Below are positions 31,122-43,262 of a stretch of DNA of 64,000 nucleotides, piece by piece. The position numbers were made by a program, and so were the translations under genes. The DNA is from Prinia subflava (taxonomy: Eukaryota > Chordata > Aves > Passeriformes > Cisticolidae): assembly GCF_021018805.1 (NCBI RefSeq), contig NW_026960608.1, positions 2,170,001 through 2,234,000 of the forward strand. Reading direction: 5' to 3'. Under the pieces are notes generated by a model. That model was not told the origin of the DNA. It searched no databases and saw only the letters and a list, made by a program, of their open reading frames with translations. Within the stretch, counting starts at the first letter, position 1. Each line of letters begins with the position of its first letter.

Positions 31122-32189
31122 GATACCAGTGTTGTGGATCTTCCAACTGATCAATTTCTATCTTTCTGATTTTTGTCAGCTGATCCACCTTGTTGTTCCA
31201 ATAAGTCTGTAAAGCTTGGTCATTTGCAAGAGCTTTGACCCATCCTATGTGGATTTGTTGGGATTGAGCCTGTAACAACCATTTCCAATCTTCTTTCTGC
31301 CAAACCTCTTTTCCATTCACTTGCTAGTCTAACGCTTCCGACTGACACAACCAGTGTGACACAAGCCCGGACTGCATAAGAATCAACATACACCATCCTT
31401 GTTTCTCCTTTACTGCCAGCAGTACAGCTTTCAGTTCTCCCACTTGTGCACTTCCCATTCTTTCTACTACTTCCACTCCTGTTTCAATGTAAAGAAAACT
31501 GCTCTATACTTCCATTTACCATCAATGTGTTTGCTGAAGCATCAGTGAACCATATACCTTTTATTTCAGTCTGAAGTGAATGCAGGAGCATCTGTAGGAA
31601 TAGGTTAATATGGCTGTTGTAAAGCTAACATGTCCCGAGTCAGTTATCTGTAACTTTGTAGGTTTGGTTGGTCCTTCAGTAACATTCATCTGATCTGTGA
31701 CCCCCTGAGATATATGCATACCATTTGTGCACTCTTGGTCTTTGTGCAATTCCCTCTGGCAGAGCACTGCCTTTCTTAATACTGGCAAACAGATTGAAAG
31801 GTCCTTGAAATTTTACAGGGTGGCTCTGTTCAATTTTTTCTACTTGTTGAAGAGCTCAAGTCAGAGATGATAATCCTTTTTCTCAGTGTATCTCTTTTCA
31901 GTATCTTTTAATACTGTGGAACTGAATCCTAATGGTTATTTTGGTCGATGTGGCCCTTTCTGAAACATATTACAATAAGTTCCATGTTTAGCAAAACCCC
32001 ATTCAGCTACTATAGGATCACTGGCATGAGCTGGCCCAAATGACTGATATGTTTTCAATTTTTCTATCAGTATTTGCAAAGCCTGTTTGTGGCTGTCAAG
32101 CCATTCCCAGTTTTGTAGTTTTTTTTCATTAATATGCACAATATTCATTTTTCTTTTTTTTTCTTTTTTTAGCAGTTAAAAGGGTGAGA
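31122..32189 (-). pseudogene. RT connection and RNase H of element E
   Basis: In minus-strand order: 31936-32148 (an RT thumb/connection-like stretch, WGFAKHGTYCNMFQKGP), RNase H motifs E in GELKAV and D in VYVDSYAV (about 31380-31440), then QIHIGWVKALANDQALQTYW and DPQHWYLSL at the RNase H/integrase border. Integrase follows beyond LTR P1. Several stops and frameshifts. Confidence 0.7.
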
Positions 32190-32520
32190 TGTCACCATGA
32201 GATTTTCCTAGTTTGCTGAGCATTCATATTAAAGTAGAAGTGTGCACCTTCTCAGGCTCGTTTCATGTAAACAAGAAGATAAATATTGTAAATATTGTCA
32301 TTGTTATCACATTCTTCTTCAAGGAGAAGAATGATTGTTTGATAGTCCCTTTGACCAATGTGGTTGAGAGGTGGGAATACCACTCTCCAATCCATGGTCA
32401 CCTTGCTAAAAGTATGTAATAGGAAGTAATAAACAAAGCAGGGGATTCTCCCCTGCTGCTTTGCTGCTCTCCCCAAATTCCTGACTCTGTGCGTCTTTTC
32501 GAGCAAGGCTAACAGCGACA
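32190..32520 (+). repeat. LTR P2
   Basis: The ends are TGTCACCATGAG and AACAGCGACA, nearly the same as P1 without its insertion. The flanks GTGAGA and GGACGA do not form a clear duplication, and the E pol reading does not resume on the right. A rearrangement or a truncated provirus is likely. Confidence 0.8.
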
Positions 32521-33295
32521 GGACGAGGTGAAAATATGAGAGGGGAAACAACATGGAGACACCAAGGTCAGTGAAGAAGGAGGGGGAAGAGGTGCTCCAC
32601 GTGCCAGAGCCGAGATCCCTCTGCAGACTGTGATGATGATCACGGTGAAGCAGGTAGTCCCCCTGCAGCCCATGGAGGTCCACCTGCAGCCCATGGGGGA
32701 TGTGTTCACGCCAGAACAGGTGGATGTTTGGAAGGGGCTGTGGTCCAGTGGGAGACCTGGTGGAGACAGGGGACCCCTGTTTCCAAGCTGGAGCAGCCTG
32801 TCCTTGGAGGACTGCACCCCATGGAAGAGTGACCCACCTCGCAGCAATTTTGGGAAGACAGCTGATAGTGAGATTTGGAGAAACGTTTGAGAAGTTCATA
32901 GAGAACTGTCTTCCATGGGAAGGGACCCAGCGGCATAGCAGGGGAAGGACTCTCCCTGAGCAGTGGAAGAAAACCTTGGGTGATGAGCTAACCAAACCCT
33001 CATCCCCTGCCCCCTGGGCTGTCAGTGGGAAGGAGGGAGGGGTTGGGGCAAAAGGATGTTTTAAAGGCTTATTGTACTTCTCATTATTCCACTCTGACTC
33101 TGTTAGTAATAAATTAACTTTGTATCTCTAAGTTGAACCTGTTTTGCTCTTGGAGTGCTTTCTCCCGGTCCTTAACTCATGAACCCTTGGTTAAATTTTC
33201 TCTCTCCTCTGCCCAGCTGTGGCAGAAGAGGGTGAGTGAACAGTTTTCATGGGTGCCTGGCATTTGGCCGGTGTCGTCATACCACGTATCAGCTC
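32521..33295 (+). repeat. 3' part of a long LTR (family T)
   Basis: It ends GGGTGCCTGGCATTTGGCCGG..., like family C, after AATAAATTAAC (near 33104). The segment with repeated CTGCAGCCCATGG is common in avian LTRs of this kind. The 5' start is missing, cut by LTR P2. Short open frames across it are chance. Confidence 0.6.
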
Positions 33296-35773
33296 ACATT
33301 TCATCTGTGTGATATGTTACATCTACATATGACAAACAATTCCTGTAAGTCTAGATGCTCATACAGGCCATAGGGAAGCTTCAGTAAACTTGTGATTTAC
33401 ATAGTTTTTCATTATTCCTTAAATATATATTTCTCCTTCAAATAATTGTCTTTGGAAGGCAAGCAGAAAAGTATTGCACTAGGAGTACTTTAATAATGCC
33501 AGTGCAAGGGAATTTACCTGCACCAAAGTTGAACAGCATGCATGATGGCATTTGTATTTCTGGAATCTTCTGAAGAAATAGGGCAGTAAACTCGAGGCCA
33601 ATTTTCACCTTGCTCCAGAATATTTAGTGCACATTTCAGTGACTGCAGCTCTATTTATAAATATTTCTATTGCTGCTAAAGATTTCTTACTGCTAATAAC
33701 TGTAAATGCAGTGGATTCTCACTGGTTTTTCAGTAAGATTCCTCACACTCAGAGGTCTGCTATGGTTCCAGCAAGTATTCTTTACCTAGGTGTATTTCTT
33801 GTGAATACAGTAATTTTCAGATCCATGTGTAAGTACCTAACATTTTGACATCTGTGCCCTCTACAATAAATTTTTACCATGGCCAAGAGTCCACATCAAA
33901 AAATTAGTACTGAATCACTTTGTCTATCCTTGAAGCCTAAAATTGTTTTAAAAGACAATTTAAACATGGTCTTCATAATAAAAACAAAGGAGTTCCCCTG
34001 AAAATTTCAACTCTAAAGTAGCACATCTACTAGCTACACATAACAGCAAAATATAGTCGCAGAGCCTGGTTTTCCTTTACTTTGCCTTCCTTGTCATCTA
34101 TTATATCATCACATATCTGGTACCCTGCTACCAACTGAAATATAACCAGAGGAGTCTTTCTTACTTTCTCCTGATGTATTCTATGCAGGAACATGCCATA
34201 ATTCTCACATGTATATAACAACCTCTAATATTAGCAATAAGACAGAACAGTTCTATACGTAGGTGCCTACTTACAGCAGCAGGAATGAGTTTTACTTCTA
34301 TATAAGGATGGTTTTATGATAATCTATTGAAATTTAGACTATTTAATAAACAAAGAAATGTCAAATAAAAGGGTGAGTGTTCCTGTCTTCTGCATGAAAG
34401 CTTATGAAGGAATAATGTTGCCAAAACTAAGTATCACTGGAATTGAGTAGATAAGAGAAAAGCTTAAAGCTTGAAGTAGATTTTGTTTTGAAATAAAATC
34501 AAGTATAACATAACCTAACATAAATGAGGCTAGTTAAAAAGTTCTAATGAATTCATGAACAGGACTAATCTTAACTGATCATTAAGATCAATATATTTAG
34601 TTTTCATGATCTTTTTGCAAGGTTTAAAAATATCTTTATGCAAAATTGACAAAAAGAAAAAGCTTGTAATAAAAGCTAAAGAGCTTCCATATTAAATCAT
34701 AGTCCTAAAAAATGATTAGCAAGCCCAATAAAGTTCCTCCTCCCCTTCAAATCACACTGTCTCTAAGCATCTGGCCTTCACAGATATTTTATAGCTACCT
34801 AATAAGTAGGAAAACAAAGGAACATCACAAGCACTGAATGCTGAAGAAAACTCAACATAAAATTTTGCTTAAGATCACTTTAGTCTGAACATCCACAATG
34901 AGAAATTTGTTTGCTTCAGCAAGAAATTGCATGAAAGAAGCTTATCAAAACCTGCAAAACCAAAACCACAGTCTTAGAATAACAATTTGATTCCAGATTT
35001 GTCCATATATTTATGTCTAAGGATGTGTGCAAGGTGTCTAGTGAAATAGTGAGGTGCTGAGACACATTGGAGAATTCCACCAGGCATGTAGATGTCTGCA
35101 TATTTCCAAAATAGTCCTATCAGACCTGTAAGGCCCCAGAAAACTTGCTCGATGAGACTTTTAAAAGGGCTTATGGTTGTTCATGTATGCTGACTTAGAT
35201 GCATGGGGCAAATGCCAACAATATATTCTCAAGAGGTCAAAACAACAAGAAAAACTTTACTGGCAACTTTAGAAAGTCAAAGAAATTTGGCAAAATGTTT
35301 AGAGCAGCATTCAATGAACATAAAACATTTCTCAAAGCATTAACTTAGCCCATTCAACTTAGTAAACTAGAAGCCCATTCAGTTTTCAGTTACTCAAAAA
35401 TTCTGAGAAGAAGGAATTAGAAGAAGAAAGAAAAAGAAAGACAGAAAAGATATAATGTTGGAACCCATGTTTCCATGGATTCTCCACAGAGAGAGAAAAC
35501 TACAGGGGTTGAATTAAAGCCTTTAGAGAAATTAGACTATATTAAGCCACGTATACATAAAGTAGAGGTTTAAGCTTTAACTTTAAGAAAATACACTGCA
35601 AGTGCCTTACTGCTAGCAAAGAGTTCAGAGCTTCAGGACTAGTGATATAATTTTAGACATAACAAAAATATAGCAGAGTACTGCTGATAACTTTAGATAC
35701 AATTTCTACGCAAGTAAGATAAAGATTTTTATGCATAATAAGATCAAGTTTTTATGTTAATAAGATAGAGTTC
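33296..35773. other. AT-rich sequence without recognised genes
   Basis: No ORF longer than about 75 residues and no clear repeat. A 63-residue minus-strand reading (34030-34221) is not recognised and shows no convincing splice sites. Confidence 0.5.
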
Positions 35774-36605
35774 TGTCTTGGGGGGAAAAATGTAACCAAA
35801 AATGTGTATTCTATTTTCATCTGTTGAAACCCATTGGGAGATATTGTTCTTTATCTCTTGTAACTCTAGGGGCGGAAGAGGGAAAATGCCTTCCGTTAAT
35901 GGGACAACTGATAACACCAAATAAGGCAGTGCCTTCCTATCTCTTCCTCCACCCATCCTCCTCCTAGGGATATCACCTGTGAATGGGCCATTTAAGGCCT
36001 CTCACATGACTGATAACATTACTTCATTCCATTGTGAGATGCTCCACCCAGTAGAAGGAGCCAAAGCCTTTTCACCGGGATAAACCCAGCAAACCCAAAC
36101 ACCGAGAGAGCCCATCTCTACTCCAACGGAGCCACATCTGTCACTCCAGGAGGACTTATCTCGGACTGCTTCCAACACCCTGACCAACAGGGTGTCAGGT
36201 TTGCATTCTGACTCGGTCAGTGGTTCTTTGTACTATTGCTTTTGTTTTATTTAATATTTTATTTAATATTTTATGTTTTATTTTATATCTTATTTTATTT
36301 TATATTTTTTATTTTAATTTATTCTAAATTTATTTTTAATTTTTTTATTTTATTTATTATTTTAATTTATATATTTTATTTATTTATTTTTCTTTTTAAA
36401 TTTTCTTTTTCTTATTTTTTATTTTATTTTTTAAATTTTATTATTCCTAATTTTAATTTTATTTTTTATTTTATTTTTCTTATTTTTTTTTTTTAATGTA
36501 TTTTATTTTATTATTTTTCCTCCTTTTTTTTGTTTGTTTTTTCTCTCTCTATTCAATTGTGTTTCTGACTTGGAATCTCACTGGTTTTGCTTTCAAACCA
36601 CTACA
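35774..36605 (+). repeat. Solo LTR of family A, plus orientation
   Basis: The ends are TGTCTTGGGG and ACCACTACA. The body is the inverse of LTR 664-1373. Flanks AGTTC (35769-35773) and AGTTT (36606-36610) form a 5-base duplication with one change. The pentanucleotide tract is expanded and degenerate (about 36236-36540). Confidence 0.85.
36236..36540. repeat. Degenerate (TTTTA)n low-complexity tract
   Basis: About 300 bases almost only of T and A, in units of four to six. It corresponds to the TAAAA tract of the other family A LTRs but is more than twice as long and much less regular. Confidence 0.85.
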
Positions 36606-37375
36606 AGTTTTTAGGTTAGTAAGATAGAGCTTCTTACGTTAATAGATATGCTATATGATATGCTATATGCGTAAGTTTTTGATACTGTTTTTTGTGGTTT
36701 TTTGTAGTTTTACGAACTTTAAGAATTTGACTTAGATTGGGTAACTTACACATAAAGGTATGAATATGCATTTATGACTTATGGATAAAAAGCCTCTAGG
36801 TTGGGAGTGGAGTCATCAATCGATTGGTTTCTGATCTATCGATCCAACCTCCGCCATCTACAGCCTGAGGGAAAAACCCCACCTGGGAGCTGAGATGGGA
36901 TTTATAAGGTACTATCTATTGCAGTCCTTGCCACTTGGGATCAGGGCCCAGGGGTCCATCTCTGCCTCTGTGGCATTTGCCGCCAGAACTCTGCTTGGGG
37001 CTCGGGAGCCTGGGACTCCTTCCTGCCACTGCAGCCCTGCTGTTGGGAACTCAGCTTGGGTCTCGGGAGCCTGGGACCCCTTCCTGCCACTGCGGCCCTG
37101 CTGTTGGGAAGGCTGCTTGGGGACAGGAGCTAGAGTGGGAGGTTGCTTTGCTCTGAGGCTGGGATTCTGTGTTAAATTGCTGTTTACCCTGGTGTTTCAT
37201 CTTTCTGGGATTTTATGCTCATAACTGTTGTAAGACCTCTCATTCAGAACTCTTTTGCCTTCAGACCTATGCATTTATGTAATAAACAACTTTGCATAAA
37301 CTTTAAAATGCTTTTGTACCTTTAAGATCTTTTAACCTGTGGAAACGGCCTGTTGCAATATAAGAAAGAACAAAC
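36606..37375 (+). repeat. LTR-like sequence (family U)
   Basis: It has a TATA-like GGATAAAAAGCC (near 36785), a downstream G/C-rich part and AATAAACAAC (near 37280), the order seen in LTRs. Ends were not found. It holds a tandem duplication of about 61 bases (36993-37110). Confidence 0.45.
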
Positions 37376-38166
37376 TACCACTCCTGGTTCCATCAGTGTT
37401 CAGCTGATAGAAATTCCAAGAGGAAGTAGGGTCAAGAAATGTGCTTGCCTCATGTTCTACTTTAAATACCCCTTGGCCTAACTGGGCTCTTCCCCCAGGT
37501 GGGACTTCCAGTCATCTGAACACTTAGGACCTGGGTTAGGGGCTCCAGAGGTGGGGTGTGGAGCATCGCCTCTGATGTGCCAGTGATTGGCAGCCACTAC
37601 AGGGCTGGGATACAGGCCCAGGGGGCTAGTGTGTATGGGGCAATGCATTGCCTCACCAAAGGCAAGGCCTGATCTGCCTCTTCCCCCACACAAACCTGAA
37701 AAAATGTTTCCAGCCAGTAATCCCTCCAGTCTGTCACAAGACATAGGTCTGGCAGTCCTTTACTCACTGACATTTTGTCACACTCTCCCAGATTTCTGCC
37801 AAGGCCAGAAAAGCCTTAAGCTTTAAGTCATAAAGGCTCAGGAGGAAAACAAATGATTCACCTATAAAATCTTGCCCAAACAAATTTAGACCCTCATCAC
37901 AGCTAGCCTGCATACAATCCATGAGTTCAGATCATTTTCTTTTAAAGGTTTAGACAAGTATAACAATTGCAGTGTCTCTTTTGGTTATAGGAAGATAGAA
38001 GTGTTGTACATGTATAGACAATTATTTTTTAATTCGTGAAATTTTAAAAAATCCTTTTTTGGGGAAGGACCTTTGGATCTAGTCAAACTCCTGCTAAAAC
38101 AAGGGTTACCTTCAGAGCTAGATGACATTGTTCCAAGCATTCTTCAGTCAACTTTTGAAAATTTCA
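37376..38166. other. Unassigned sequence
   Basis: No gene or repeat recognised. Open frames are short. Confidence 0.4.
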
Positions 38167-38170
38167 AAAG

Positions 38171-38913
38171 TGTCGGAGTCTAGAACATCCCTCTGGCCAC
38201 CCTGGAGGGTTTGGAGACCGGACAGGGGGGTCTGGGATCTGTACAAGGGGGTCAGCCAGCCTCACACAGAGCCCAGGAAGACACTGCCTCTGATCCCTGG
38301 CCATGGGAGTGAATGCCCACACTGTATGAAGAATCACAAGCTGAGAGAATTCAAAATAAGTAGTAGCTAGTTTATCACAGAATGTCAATGTAGAATCTAG
38401 GATTTTTAGTATATGAGATTGAAGAGGCAAGATGGAGGAATTGGGGAGTGGTCCTGTCCTCCTTGTTCTTGTTCTTTTCCCCCACCTTTTGCTGAGTTGT
38501 ATTACAAGGATTGGTTTAGAGTAGAAATGACATGTTAACATTGGTAGTAAGTATTGGTAAAATTCTGTAAATAAAAAGTACGTTGTGGACAGTGGTTGGG
38601 TCAGAGAAATGGTACAAAAGGTCCGGGACTCTCTGATCCGGCCCAGTCCGCTGCGTGTCTTGCTCTGCTGGAGATGCCTTGCAGAGCTGAGAAAGAACTA
38701 AGATAATGTACCCTGCCAGGGAGGCCTGGCAGAGCTGAGAAAGAATTGAGAGATAATGAAGAATAAACAACCTTGGAAGCATGCACTGGCAGACTAAGCT
38801 TGTCATCTCTGGCTCCAGCGTGGAACCCTTAGGGCTAGAGAAGATGAAAAACCTTATTACCTCGGGGAACAGCAACCCCGAGGAGACCCCCAGGGAACAG
38901 CAACCCTGAGACA
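38171..38913 (+). repeat. Solo LTR K3
   Basis: It starts TGTCGGAGTCTAG and ends CAACCCTGAGACA, with the 4-base duplication AAAG (38167-38170, 38914-38917). It is the least damaged K copy here, 743 bases. Confidence 0.9.
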
Positions 38914-38932
38914 AAAGAATCCTGCAGCTTCT

Positions 38933-39499
38933 TGTCATGGTTTAACCCCAGCCAGCAAAGTATCACACAACTGCTTGCTCACTCCCTGCCCAGCAGGGGC
39001 AGGGGGGAAAGAATTGAAAAAATAAAAATGAGAAAACTCAGAGGTTGAGATAAGAGCAGTTAATTAATTGAAATAAAATAATACAATAATATTAATAATA
39101 AAAATTGTCATGAAAAGGAAAATACCCCCCCAAGAAAGAGAAGTGATGAAAATGAAAAACAATTGCTTACCACCAACCAACTGATGCCCAGTCAGTTCCT
39201 GACCAGCAACCTCCAGCCAGCTTTCCCCCTACTTTATCTGCTGAGCATAACAGCAGATTGTATGGAATATCAATTTGATCAGCTGGATCAGCTGTCCCAG
39301 TTGTGTCTTCTCCCAGCTTTTTGTGCACATCCAATCTACTCACTGGCAGGGCAGGATGAGTCACAGAAAAGGCCTTGACTCTGTGTAAGTGCCACTCAGC
39401 ATCCCTGAATTATCAACATTGTTTCTAGCACAAATCCAAAACAGCCCCATACTAGCTACTATGAAGAAAATGAACTCTACCCCAGCCAAATCCAGCACA
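38933..39499 (-). repeat. Solo LTR R (common avian LTR type)
   Basis: The plus strand starts TGTCATGGTTTAACCCCAGCC and ends CCAAATCCAGCACA. Short duplication TTCT (38929-38932, 39500-39503). It contains the familiar AAAACCATTTGACTC-like ending of this abundant avian family (GGCCTTGACTCTGTGTAAG). Only 19 bases separate it from LTR K3. Confidence 0.8.
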
Positions 39500-40260
39500 T
39501 TCTCCACCCCTTATCCCCTTGTCATGCTCAGGTCCCACGCTATCCAATCAGTCATCAAGGTACTCCTCAAAGAGATCATACTCATGTTTGGAATACCTAT
39601 AGGAATGTCATCTGATAGAGGACCTAATTTTGTATCTGAAGTGTTATAGCAACTTAGTGAGCAATTAGGTATTAGTTGGGATTTGCATACTCCATGGAGA
39701 CCGCAATCTAACGAAAGGGTTGAGCCAATGAATCAAACTTTAAAGAGACAAATTAGCAAAATGTGTCAGGAAACCTCTTTGAAATGCCCACAGGTTTTAC
39801 CACAACCTTTGTTACGAATTAGGGTACAACCTCGAACTAACCTGAAGGTGAGCCTGTATGAGTTGATGTGTGGGAGACTGTATTCTGTTACAACTTTCCC
39901 TGGAGTTGAAGATCAAATCTGGAATCAGGAAGTAGAACAATATTTTGTTTCATTGGGAATTCCTTGAATGAACTAAAAAGGTTTATCATTCTCTCAGAAC
40001 CTCTTACCCTGGCTACCCCAGTGCATTCATTTCAGCCCGGAGATCAACTGTACATCAAGACCTGGAAATCAGAACCACTTCAAGAGCAGTGGAAAGGACC
40101 TTATCTGGTTCTGTGAAAGTGAAAGGAATTAACTCCTGGATTCATTGCATACAAATTAAGAAAGCTCTGGACTCAGAGTGAACAGTGAAAAACACTGGAC
40201 CTCTGCAGCTGAAAATGTCAAAGATATCTGTAGATAAGTAGTGAAATGTATAGACTAATG
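39500..40260 (+). pseudogene. Gammaretrovirus-like integrase (element S)
   Basis: The plus strand encodes the core with D in MSSDRGPNFVSEVL (about 39615) and E in SNERVEPMNQTLK (about 39724), then RIRVQPRTNLKVSLYELMCGR and the C-terminal domain (QLYIKTWKSEPLQEQW, 40048-40095). One in-frame TAG (39648-39650) and later frameshifts break it. The N-terminal zinc domain is missing, replaced by LTR R. Confidence 0.75.
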
Positions 40261-41543
40261 TTTATGGGAATCTTTTTAGATGGGAAGATTTGAAGAAAAT
40301 ATTGACTTCAATTCAAGGATTTGGTAAAATGCACAATCTGTCCAGCATTACAGCCTGCCTCTCTATCCCTGGTTCAGCAGGGGATCTTATTCCTTGGAGA
40401 ATTATCCCTATGCAGTATAATGCAATAGCAAAGGTGAACATCACACCATATGGATGAGAAACAGAGATGGAGGCAACAGGGAGATGGCCTTCTTGAGGAC
40501 CCAATAGCTTGAAGACCAGGAGATAACAGAATTATTTGGAAAGGAAAAAGTTAAGGAGTGCCCAACAATGTTCCATAGTCTCAAACCACATTTTCTGGAT
40601 TTTGCCTTAGCAGCCTCAGGAGGAGGAGAAGCCAGGTTGTTAGATTTATGTGTTATTAAAAATCACACCCAAAAGTTTTTAGACTTGCCAGAATGTCAAA
40701 CTCTCCAAAACAAGCCTTGTACTTGGACAAAGCCCTTAGAAGGACAATGGAACTATTTAGGAAAGGTAAAAATTATACCTATTTACAATCTAAGTAAAAA
40801 TCAATGGAGATGTGAAGAAAAACAAAATCATAAAAGTAGGTCCAGCACCATAAACAGGATGGCCTAATCAGTTTTGAATTGTTGCAAGAAAGCTTTAGAT
40901 TGTGTTAAATCTCCGGAATTTCCTTTCCCAGGTTACCCTGTTTGGCTACTTCATATTGCTATTAGACCACTCACCCCATGCTTGAACTGACCACCAAGCA
41001 AGTTACCTTAGGGTTATTAACCCTATGTCCAACTTGGAAAAGAAGCCCCATAAAAGCCTAATATTGGAGTAAGGTAAAAAGAGACACCAAGGATTAAAGG
41101 ACAAGGCCTTAAGCTTCCATACAGGAGCTATGCCTCTAGAAAACAAAATTTTGTTAGATAATCTAATTTGGTAGGAAACTATGTGAAGCCACAGAAGGGA
41201 ATTTCAAATTACGAATAATCAAATACAGGTCAATACTATGTTCACGTTACAAAACAGACTAGCCTTAGATCTATTAGCCAAAGAACAGGGGCTTTGTGGA
41301 TATTTAAACTTGGATAAAGAACACTGTTGTGTGCACATCCTGAACATAACAGATGATTTCCAAAACCAACTTGACAAAATGTGGCAAGCTGCTGAAGATA
41401 GCAAGGCTGTCCAAAAGGCATTTGAAACTAATTGGCTTGAGAAAATTCTCCAAGGAATAGGGGTATGGTCCCTGAAAGGATGGCTGGCTGGAATACTGGA
41501 AACCATCATAATTGTAATTGTAGTACTGTTATGGATCGAGTGA
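40261..41543 (+). pseudogene. env of element S
   Basis: A surface-subunit part is at 40568-40867 (Cys-rich, CTWTKPLEGQWNYLG). The transmembrane part 41238-41543 has LQNRLALDLLAKEQGLCG, a disulfide loop ending HCC, Trp-rich WLEKILQGIGVW and a membrane anchor (IIIVIVVLLW). The TM stretch is open for 101 residues. Earlier parts carry stops. It follows integrase in normal gammaretroviral order. Confidence 0.75.
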
Positions 41544-42005
41544 GAGCTTTAGACAAGCCCTGCCTTAGCCTCATTTTTTTGGCAGAAGCTTTACTTAGGT
41601 TACCAGCACCTAAATCGCTCTGGCTCTCAAGTGTCTTATGGATGGCCAATTCGATCTATTTTAAAATGAGTCAGTTATTGAATAGACAGAAGGTAACAAA
41701 GGCCTTAAATGGAGTTACTACATAGTATACAACAAAAGCACTACTAGTAGATTACATAAAACAGCCCACGACATTAAGGTTCCTATATTAAAGCTAGCAA
41801 AGAAATAGTATAGATTAGGAGTCAATGTAACTTACCCCTGGAATGATGATAGTGTACACAGAGTCCTTTCACTCAACCCTCGAGAGAGTAACCACAAAGC
41901 AGGGTCCCAACTTTGGGGAGAAGACCCCACACATTTCCAGGGAATGTGCAGAAGATTTCTGCTTTGTGAAATTTTGATATAGCTTTTATAGTTTTTAATC
42001 CATCG
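41544..42005. other. LTR-like tail after env S
   Basis: Part of it resembles 27530-27900 (see there). No LTR ends were fixed. No gene. Confidence 0.3.
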
Positions 42006-43262
42006 AATCATAGAATGGCTTGGGTTGGAAGGGGCCTTAAAGATATCTAGTTCCAAACCCCCTGCCATGGGCAGGGATGTTACCCACTAGATCAGATTCT
42101 TCAGGGACCCATTCAACTTGACCTTGGACACTTCCAAGCATAGGGAGTTCACCACTTCTCTGAGCAACCTGTTCCAGTGTCTCACTACCCTATGAGTAAA
42201 TATCGGAGTCCAGGGCATCTGTCTGATCACCCCAGAGGGTCTGGGACCCCAGCAGAGGGGTCTGGGACCCGAGCAGGAGGTTTGGAACCTGTACAGGGGG
42301 GTTTGGAGTCTGTCCTGGGGGGGTTGGAAACCTTGGCACAGAGACCAGGAGGAATTACAAGTCTCAAGAGTGTAAAATGAGTAGTAGTTAGTTTATCACA
42401 GGGTGAAAAAGTAGAATTTGGGGTTTCTTAGAATGGAGGCTGAAGAGCCAAGATGGAGGAATCAGGGCGTGGACCTGTTCTTCTTCCTTCTTGTTCTTGC
42501 CCTCCATCTTCTGCAGTGCTGGGTCACAAGGGATTGGTTTAGAGTGGAGGTGACATAGTGTAGGTGATAGGTATTGATAATGAATTGTAAATAGATAATA
42601 CGTTGTGGACAATGGTTGGGTCAGAGGAATGGTACAAAAGGGTTGAGACTGCCCGACCAGGGGGGAGTTGCCACAAGTTCTCTGTTGCAGCAGGAACCTT
42701 GGTGGAGCAAAGAAAGAACTATGAGATAAGAAAGTATAAACAACCTTGGAAAACCTGAACTGGCTACTCCTGACTCTTCTACTTCTGGCACAAGATGTTT
42801 CAGAGGGCAAAAGACACTTTATCACCGAATCTTGGGGACAAGAATCCGAGAAGTAAAGAATTTCTTTCTGACATCTAAATCTCTCCACTTTTAGTTTAAA
42901 GGCATTCTTGCTTGTCCTATCACTATCTGCCTGAGTAAAAAATCGTTCTCCTTCATTTTTATAAGCCCCCTTTAAGTACTAGAAGGCTGCAATGATGTCT
43001 TCCCAGAACCTTCTACAGGCTGAACAACCCCAGCTCACTCACCCTCTTTCCATAGTGCGGTGTTCCAGCCCTCTGTTCATCTTTGTGGACCTCCTCTGGA
43101 CCAACTCTAACAAGTCCATGTGTTTCTTGTGCTAAGGACTCCAGACCTGGATGCAGTACTCCAGGTGGGGTCTCACAAAGGCAGAGTAGAGGAAGAGACA
43201 CCTCCATTGACCTGCTGGCCACACCTCTTTTGATACAGCCCAGGATTTGCCTTCTGGGCTGC
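42006..43262 (-). mobile_element. CR1 3' region, split by LTR K4
   Basis: The left end starts AATCATAGAATGGCTTGGG, the complement of the CR1 tail. Right of the LTR come TTTAGTTTAAAGGCATTC, CTGAACAACCCCAGCTC, GACCTCCTCTGGACC and CAGTACTCCAGGTGGGGTCTC, the 3' part of ORF2 and the UTR. Excising 42201-42852 rejoins TCACTACCCTATGAGTAAA with GAATTTC. It ends at the LTR of element M. Confidence 0.85.
42201..42852 (+). repeat. Solo LTR K4 inside CR1
   Basis: It starts TATCGGAGTCCAG (TG changed to TA) and ends AATCCGAGAA. GTAAA is present on both sides (42196-42200, 42853-42857). The body matches K1. Confidence 0.8.

Noticed and set aside
29424..32520. P1 and P2 as the two LTRs of one plus-strand provirus
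   Set aside because: P1 has its own perfect 6-base duplication GATACC, and the sequence between them is minus-strand pol of another element.
34030..34221. 63-residue minus-strand reading in the unassigned AT-rich region
   Set aside because: No recognised family, no splice signals in the right places, and length is expected by chance.
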